Below, piece after piece: positions 57,961 through 64,000 of a stretch of DNA of 64,000 bases (the first letter of the stretch is position 1; each line of letters begins with the position of its first letter). The stretch covers positions 588,401 through 652,400 of the forward strand of contig JAFJTR010000011.1 of NCBI GenBank assembly GCA_022559985.1. The letters are read 5' to 3'. Source of the DNA: Parastagonospora avenae f. sp. tritici 18332-5 (taxonomy: Eukaryota > Ascomycota > Dothideomycetes > Pleosporales > Phaeosphaeriaceae). The notes below the pieces were generated by a model. It had not been told where the DNA came from. It did not search any database and saw only the letters and a list, made by a program, of their open reading frames with translations. The position numbers and the translations under genes are program-made.

Positions 57961-58090
57961 TCTTATGCAGATTAATCTTAGCTGCGACGCGTGAGAGCAT
58001 CTAGCTTCTCTCCTTGTTTGCTAAGTCTATACGAGATCGTGAAGTTAAATTAGGATAGGTATTCAGACTAGCGCGCTTAATAATAGCTTA

Positions 58091-58147
58091 ACGTACCTCA
58101 CAAGCGAGCTGATCACACAAGCGAGCTGATCACTGTGCCAAGACCCC
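58091..58147 (+). repeat. Left terminal inverted repeat
   Basis: This 57-bp repeat matches the right end (59906-59962, inverted) at 56 of 57 positions. Inside it the 17-bp unit CACAAGCGAGCTGATCA occurs twice in tandem (58099-58115 and 58116-58132), a likely pair of transposase binding sites. Confidence 0.95.
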
Positions 58148-58181
58148 CCCAAAACTACCTGTTACCTATAGTACTTTCGCG

Positions 58182-59834
58182 ATGAGCTAACAACAAAACA
58201 ACCTACTACCTTCAAAAGAAGCCCGATTACAGACTGCGCTTCTAGCTATCCAACGCGACGCGACACTATCCTAGAGATGCGCTGCAGCTATCTACAACGT
58301 CTCTCAAAGTACACTTAGTACTCGGCTCGCTGGAATACCTCCTTGACGCGATTGCACGCCTAACTTAATGAATCTCCTTAAGACAGAGGAGGATGTGATT
58401 GTTCAGCATATCCTTAACCTCAACGCGCGAGGATTTCTGCCCCAGCTTGCTGCTGTTAAGGATATGGCTAATTCTTTGCTGGCTGAGCGCCACTGCGACC
58501 CTGTTAGCCTAAACTGGGCTGCAAACTTCGTTAAACGTTGCTCTAAGCTTAAGGTTAAATTTAATCGCAAGTATAACTACAAGCGAGCCCTCTGCAAGGA
58601 TCCTGAGGTTATATAAGGCTAGTTCTGACTTGTAGAGAACACAAAGGCTAAGTACGGTATCCTTAATAAGGACACTTACAACTTTAACGAGTCTGGCTTT
58701 ATAATAGGCATGATATCAACTAGAGCAGTAGTCACAGGCTCTGAGCGTTAAGGATGGCCAAAGAGCGTTTAGCAGGGCAATCGCGAGTGGACTACGGTGA
58801 TCTAGGGTATTAATGCAACTGGGTGGGCAATCCCACCTTTTATCATCTTCAAAGGCAAGAACTAACTCTCTGCCTAGTATAAGGAGGATAACCTACCTCG
58901 CGACTAGGTAATTGTAGTCTCTAAGAATAGCTAGACAACAAATCAGCTTAGTATAGAGTAGTTAAAGCACTTTAACGCTTATACAAAGAAGAGGACTATA
59001 GGAAACTATTATCTACTTATTATTGACGGCCACGAGAGCCACAACTTGCTTGAATTCTAGCAGTACTGCAAGGATCACAATATTATCACCCTCTGCATGC
59101 CTCCTCACTCGTCGCACCTACTGCAGCCTCTTGATGTAGGGTGTTTCTCGCCTTTAAAGACAGCTTATAGCTGCTAAGCTAAGGATCTGATGCGCAACAA
59201 GATCACCTATATCACTAAACTAGAGTTCCTACCGTGCTTTAAAGGCGCCTATAACGCTGCAATCACAAAGGCTAACATACAAGGAGGCTTTCGAGGCGCT
59301 GGATTAGTCCCATTTGATCTAGAGGCGGTGGTATCAACGCTTGACGTGCGGCTGCGCACTCCACCGCTACCTACCGTCGAGGACGATCCCTGGCAGTCGC
59401 AAACTCTAAGCAATACTATAGAATTTAGGTCGCAATTAAAGCTGATTTAAGAGAGGATTCAAAGACATATAGATAGCTTACCTACGTATATAGTTAAGGC
59501 GATCAAAAGCTTGTTAAAAGGTGCAGAGATGATAGCGCATTCTCTAGTATTAATGACTAAGCGCAACGCTAAGCTCTAAGCTGCCAACGAGGCCTTAAGT
59601 AAGCGTAGATTACATAAAAGGAAGCGCTTACAGCAGCAAGGGACCTTAACGATTAATAAGGGCGTGCGACTAACGACCCTTAAGGAGTCTGGGGCGCGTA
59701 GTAATAGAAAGAAGGCGAAGAAGAGGGTGCGCGTTGAGGCAGGTGAGCCTAGCCAACGACGCTGTGGACGCTGCGGCAAGGCAGGACATAACGCGCGCAC
59801 GTGTAGGCAAGAAGTAGTAATAGATTCTGAGTAT
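58182..59834 (+). pseudogene. DDE transposase (pogo/Fot1), multiple in-frame stops
   Basis: One frame runs through the whole gene with no frameshift, but with stops such as 58188, 58272, 58344, 58614, 58620 and 58626. Family features include LTKTEE-type LLKTEEDVIVQHIL, RGFLPQLAAVKDMAN and NWAANFVKR. The catalytic DDE-like set has NESGF (first Asp is Asn, codon 58686), DGHESH (59025) and LQPLDVGCFSPLK (59133). The end has a CX2CX4HX4C zinc knuckle (CGRCGKAGHNARTC). Stops at probable Gln/Arg/Trp codons and the Asp-to-Asn change fit G:C to A:T mutation by RIP. The end is approximate. Confidence 0.93.
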
Positions 59835-59905
59835 AATAGCCTATTACGATTCTCTATAACAGTCCTGGACGGTGCTATACTACAGTGTACAGTCGTGGTT
59901 TTGGT

Positions 59906-59962
59906 GGGGTCTTGGCAGAGTGATCAGCTCGCTTGTGTGATCAGCTCGCTTGTGAGGTACGT
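59906..59962 (-). repeat. Right terminal inverted repeat
   Basis: This is the inverted copy of the left repeat. It contains the same two 17-bp units (59921-59937 and 59938-59954 on the minus strand). Confidence 0.95.
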
Positions 59963-60009
59963 TAGCTGTTTTGTAGTTACAAAGTACTGCAGGTTCTTAT
60001 AATTGCTTA

Positions 60010-61330
60010 GAACGTTAATTAGGAATGCAGCACTCTCTAGTTTAGGTCTCTATTACTTAAAGCAATAGACAATAGTAAGAAGTTCCTTATTATAAATCTT
60101 ATAGTTATTCTTAGCAAGGTTTGTTTGCTTTAAGTAGTACGCAATAGAACGTAGTACTCCTTTAGCGTCGTACTAGGATAACACTCCTGCTGTCACGTAG
60201 TCAGAGGCGGTAGCCTCTACGACAATACATAGGTCTAGGTTAAAGTGTTAGAGGATAGGGGCAGTTATAAAGGCCTTCTTTAAATCGTTAAAGGCTTTCC
60301 TATAAGGTTCGTTAGAGATAAATATAATATCTTTTTTTATTAGATTTATAAGAGGTGCAATAAGATAAGAGAAGTTATTAATAAACCTTCTATAAAAGTT
60401 AGTAAACCCTAAGAAAGCGCGTACGTCCTTTATATTGTGCAGGTACTCCTAGTCTAGTAAAGCTTGAACTTTCTTAGGGTCTATGGGTCTATCTGTACGC
60501 TATTAACTCTAATAACGTATCCTAGATAGACAACTTCTATCTTATAGAACTTACACTTATTAATATCTAGCTATAGGCTAGGTTACTTTAGAGCTTTTAG
60601 GACTAATTAAACATAGTTATAGTGTTTATTAAGGTTCTCGCTGTAAATTAAGATATTGTCTAGGTACGCAGTGCAGAATATAGTAAGAGAGGTGTTGGTA
60701 GGCCTTATATGATCGTACGGGTGAATAACAACGAGGTTCTTCTAGTGACTAGTATATTAGTATTAATTAATCTATGAACGTGGGTGCTACGAAAGTATAC
60801 CTGAGCGTAACGCAAGTCGGGCTGAAGTAGGATCGAAGAAGGATCGAGTCAGCTCGGCGGTCAGTGTTGAGCAGACGACGTCCCTACCGATACTCACGAT
60901 CCGACAAGAGGAGCGTAATGTATCGTTTATAAAATGTTAGAACGTACTTAGAGCGTTAGCTAGTCTAAACAGCATTACTAAGTATTCAAACAGGCTATAT
61001 TAGGTGCAAAAGGCTGTTAACTATTCGTCTCCTTCAGCAATGTAAAGGCAGTTAAACGCAGCAATAATGTCAAGCTTCGTATAGTACTTAGCCTTGCTAA
61101 GTTAGTTTAGAGTCTCTTATATTAATAGAATTGGATAGCAGTCCTTAATTAAAATAGCGTTTAGGGCGCAATAGTCGACGCAGAAGCGCAGTCCTCCCCT
61201 AGGTTTCTTAACGAAGATTACTAGGGAGGCGACAGGAGAGGCGCTAGCTCGTATGAACCCCTTAGAGAGGTTGTCCTTAAGATATTTGCGTAGTACCTTA
61301 AGTTTATTCTAGGACATGCTATACAGAGGA
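60010..61330 (-). pseudogene. Gypsy reverse transcriptase and RNase H remnant
   Basis: On the minus strand the RT shows VKKPRGGLRFCVDYCALNAI, then KYYTKLDIIAAFN and AYLDNILIYS. The catalytic YxDD box reads YLDN, its last Asp changed to Asn. RNase H follows with YDAKGVLRSIAYYLKQ and YNKELLTIVYCFK. Stops are scattered. A repeat (60767-60910) interrupts the RT before the YLDN box. Borders are approximate. Confidence 0.88.
60767..60910 (-). repeat. Short interspersed repeat, copy B
   Basis: On the minus strand it starts TCGGATCGTGAGTATCGGTA, the same 20 bases as copy A, then shares the GACTCGATCC core and the GTAGCACCC segment. It seems shorter than copy A and its end is more AT-rich. It disrupts the reverse transcriptase. 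Confidence 0.6.
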
Positions 61331-62299
61331 CTAAACCTATATTTACTTGCCTTCTTTAAGCTTAATCTTATAATTGTATAACTAGCGTTTAAGTAGTTAG
61401 TTAGAATTCTCCTTTGAGAAGACGTCTAGCAGGTTATAATACTCTGCAGGTACTTTTATAGCTAGGTCTGTGTAGACCTTAGGTGCAAGAGCCTTGTTAA
61501 TGTCAGCGATTAACAACACAGCAAAGATCTCGTGTCTGCGTTTTCTAGCAAGGTTAAGCAGTAAGGCTGCTCTAATATAGGAAATATTTAGTTCTGCATT
61601 TAAAGCTGCTGTTAGTTTATTATTAGGTTTAGACAGGGACAGTAGTTCTGCAATTAGAGGCAGGTTAGAGTTAGGTGCTTAAAGCTATTACTTTATCTTA
61701 GGAATTAGTTAACTGTAGTAGTGCTTAATAGGGAGCATTAGTTTTAGAGAACTTAGGCGTAAGAGCAACAGTTGCAGACAGTGCTCCACTGTTAAGTCCG
61801 CCGTAGCCTAGTGTAGATGCGACAGTGACAGGCAGCTCTCCGCCGTCAGTTGAGCTGTAGATAGCTAAGCATCTCGTAGGTACTTAGAGACTAGGCATTG
61901 TAACCTGCAACGTGCAGCATTAAACTATAGTTATTTATATTTATAGTTAATGCAAACTTAGTGCTTAAATATCTAAGATTAGCTAAGGATAATACTATAG
62001 TTTCTAATATTAGTAACTATTAGTTAGATTATCTCTTTATAATTAAGGTGTTAGAGATTTTATTTCATAGTGTAGGCAATATAGCTGCCTTTTAGGTAAG
62101 TGCCGTTAAATCCTTTTAAGTATAACACATTAGGTAGCAGAGTTAGAGATAGTTTATATTTGCGCGCTAGAGATCTGTAAATAAACTTAACACTAGTAGC
62201 TCTAGTATTAATTAAAGCAAGGACGTTAGCTGTAAAGCTGTCCTAGTATATAGTATAAGGAATATTAATTTAATAGCTCTATAGTATTACAATGTTAGG

Positions 62300-63500
62300 T
62301 TCTGTAGTTAGGTTAGCAGAAATCTAGGAGCACTAGGGTCCTAAGCAGCAACTTAACCTCAGGACGAGGCTTTTACTTAAGGCTTCAGTGACAAGGTTAG
62401 AGAGCGCCTCCCCTGTGGAAAGCAGCTTCTCCTTAAAGGTGCAGAAGTAGTCAAAGCTAAGGATCAGCGACGACGTGTACGGTAGTTAGGGACAGTTTTT
62501 AGCAGCAGGGAGTAGCTTTAAGCGCAAAGGTGCAAGACAGAAGATGTACACTTGCAGGAGTAATAGCCCTTATATCTACACTTAAAATAAGAGTTATTCT
62601 TAATCTTCTTTTAGCATTTAGCAGAGTTTAAGAGTATATAACTTAAGGAATCGATTTCTATAGCATTAGATGAGGGTAGAGCAGCAGGGGCGCACTGTTA
62701 GGGACAGTCTAGGAGGAAACAGAGGTTATTATCGTATGTTAAGATATAGTTTGCGTATTTGTTCAGGTCACGTAGGAGAGCGTGTCCTACTATAGCGCGT
62801 TATAGTTCGTAGGATAGCAAGTTGCATAGGGCGCTAATAAGGCTAATATTATTAAGGCTAGTGTTAGCAGCAAGGCGACAGAATTTAGCGTAATAAGAGG
62901 TAAAACTTTATTTGCCCTGCTTTAAGTTGCTAAGCTTACTTAAAGCAGTAAGTTCGTAATCAGGGTCTCTATAAGTAGCTTATAGGAATAAAATAAGCTA
63001 GTTAACGTTGTAGATATTCTTGTCTATTAGCAGGTTGATAAGTAATACAGCATCTTTCTCTAGACAAGAGTGTATATACAGGAGGCAGGATCTTTTATTA
63101 AGATAGCAGTTAGCGTTTTCTTTAAGCTTATACTAAAGTTTACAAATAAACGCTAGTAAGTCTTTTCTTTTACTATTAAAGAGGGACAGGTTAGGTAGAT
63201 AGTTAGTTCTGTGCAACAGGGTCGTAACAGCTTAAGTCGGTGAAGGGGTCCTTGCAAGAGGCGAGCTATTGCTAGATAAAGTCTCTATTTCTGTTACTAC
63301 GCCTTTAGCATTAGTTTAAGTAACTTAGGGCTAAGCAGCTAACTTAGCTTTAATTAACTTAAGCTCCTGTTAAAGTAATGTTATTTCCTTATAATAATAG
63401 GCCTCCTGTTTAGCAAGAGTATTAGTTAGCCTACTTAGCTAGGCTAGAATCTGTTCTATTATAGCATTTAAGTTATTAGTAGCTATAATTAAGAGTTTTA
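62300..63500 (-). pseudogene. Gypsy gag-like remnant
   Basis: Next to the high-coordinate LTR on the minus strand, a frame reads as LLKLLIIATNNLNAIIEQIL, then SRLTNTLAKQEAYYYKEITLL and KLIKAKLAA with stops where Gln would fit. The reading resembles the coiled N-terminus of gypsy gag proteins. The downstream part is too changed to delimit, and a zinc knuckle was not proved. Borders are approximate. Confidence 0.6.
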
Positions 63501-63517
63501 GTAGTAACATAATATAA

Positions 63518-63848
63518 TGTCACAGGAGGCAACAAGCAGGAACGTCAGAGCTTATAGGGAAGTTTAATTAATATACTGCGTATAGGTCTTAGGTGTAATA
63601 TAAGACGTTGTGTGCAGAACAGAGCAAGGTACGGAGGCAGAAAGGAATATAAGCAGGGGAAGGCTCGAGCGCGGACGCTAAGCCTACGCGGAGATAGTCA
63701 GGAGGCGCATCGGCGGTTCTGCGGTTGCCAACGATCGGAGCCTTTTGCAGAGCAGCACTATGGAGTGCTGCAGAGTATAGTAGCCACCCGTGTAGTGTGG
63801 TACTGTCGAGTATAGTAGTCTGGGGTGTTAGGGTACGTTACCGTGACA
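63518..63848 (-). repeat. LTR, high-coordinate (5' LTR)
   Basis: This 331-bp repeat, TGTCAC...GTGACA, matches 55789-56109. It keeps the same CG-rich core (CTCGAGCGCGGACGCTAAGC) and contains about 10 extra bases near its end. Confidence 0.93.
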
Positions 63849-64000
63849 CTCTGTGATGAACTGTTGCTCAAAGTATTGCTGATTAGTGCCGTCGTCGTCG
63901 TTATTGTAACGACGCAGGCAAGACAAGAGATCCGAACTCGGTGTGGTCTCACTCAGAGGCATATGGGAGTGCGTGGGAGAACCGTAACCTAAGATCAATT
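63849..64000. other. Right flank of the retrotransposon
   Basis: The last 152 bases lie outside the LTR and have normal base composition. No gene can be called. The flank does not begin with the bases found before the low-coordinate LTR, so a target duplication is not seen. Confidence 0.5.

Larger units (their letters stand above)
58091..59962 (+). mobile_element. pogo/Fot1-type DNA transposon nested in the gypsy element
   Basis: This 1,872-bp element is flanked by TA on both sides (58089-58090 and 59963-59964), the target duplication of the Tc1/mariner superfamily. It has 57-bp terminal inverted repeats and one transposase frame. It interrupts the gypsy element between its RNase H and integrase regions, so it is younger than that insertion. 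Confidence 0.95.
55789..63848 (-). mobile_element. Ty3/gypsy LTR retrotransposon, degenerate
   Basis: The element is bounded by two similar long terminal repeats with TGTCAC...GTGACA ends. Read on the minus strand, the order is LTR, gag-like region, reverse transcriptase, RNase H, integrase, purine tract, LTR. The order RT-RNase H-integrase is that of Ty3/gypsy. Between the LTRs, reading frames contain many stops, mostly where Gln or Trp codons are expected. This is consistent with RIP. A DNA transposon (58091-59962) and two short repeats are inserted in it. Length without the nested transposon is about 6.2 kb. Confidence 0.93.

Overview
The window is nuclear DNA of a filamentous ascomycete, most likely a Pezizomycotina fungus and possibly a Dothideomycete (class is inference). 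The evidence is intron-rich genes with short (about 48-140 bp) GT-AG introns carrying CTAAC/CTGAC-like branch points, fungal-specific families (Zn2Cys6 regulator, ATG26 sterol glucosyltransferase, PEP4), a divergent H3-H4 pair, and transposons whose reading frames are broken in the pattern of repeat-induced point mutation (RIP). No bacterial operons, rRNA, CRISPR array or confident tRNA gene was seen. Exon joints were worked out by hand from splice signals and family conservation. Every multi-exon model given closes to a whole number of codons.

Positions 1-25 kb hold mostly informational housekeeping genes: a FUS3/KSS1-type MAP kinase (PMK1), then after a 3.7 kb gene-free gap DBP3 (ribosome biogenesis helicase), a TFIIIC zinc-finger subunit, PRP2 (spliceosomal DEAH helicase), RAD54 (recombination), mitochondrial uL11 (MRPL19), a Zn2Cys6 regulator, an F-box/LRR-like protein, and FCP1 (RNA polymerase II CTD phosphatase).

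Positions 25.8-43 kb hold ATG26 (GRAM-PH-GRAM-glycosyltransferase), the vacuolar protease PEP4, an RRT8/EI24-like membrane protein, a diaminopropionate ammonia-lyase-like PLP enzyme, a RED-like splicing factor, a secreted GH43 glycosidase, EXO5 and an AhpC/TSA-like protein. Positions 43-53 kb hold divergent histone H3 and H4 genes with a 90-bp poly(C) tract against the H4 start, a type II haloacid dehalogenase, an ACSS3-like acyl-CoA synthetase with a GC-AG intron, and a Ras2/RasB-type GTPase behind a 2.7 kb gene-free, low-complexity upstream region.

Positions 54-64 kb are an accessory edge. A Tri101/BAHD-type acyltransferase runs at its C-terminus into a tRNA-like repeat. It is followed by an 8-kb degenerate Ty3/gypsy LTR retrotransposon on the minus strand, which holds a nested pogo/Fot1-type DNA transposon with near-perfect 57-bp terminal inverted repeats and two inverted copies of a third short repeat. 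Both transposon coding regions are riddled with in-frame stops consistent with RIP.

The best candidates for new biology are this nested, mutated transposon island, the acyltransferase-repeat junction, the poly(C) tract in the histone promoter, and three frame-preserving acceptor choices in the Zn2Cys6 regulator.
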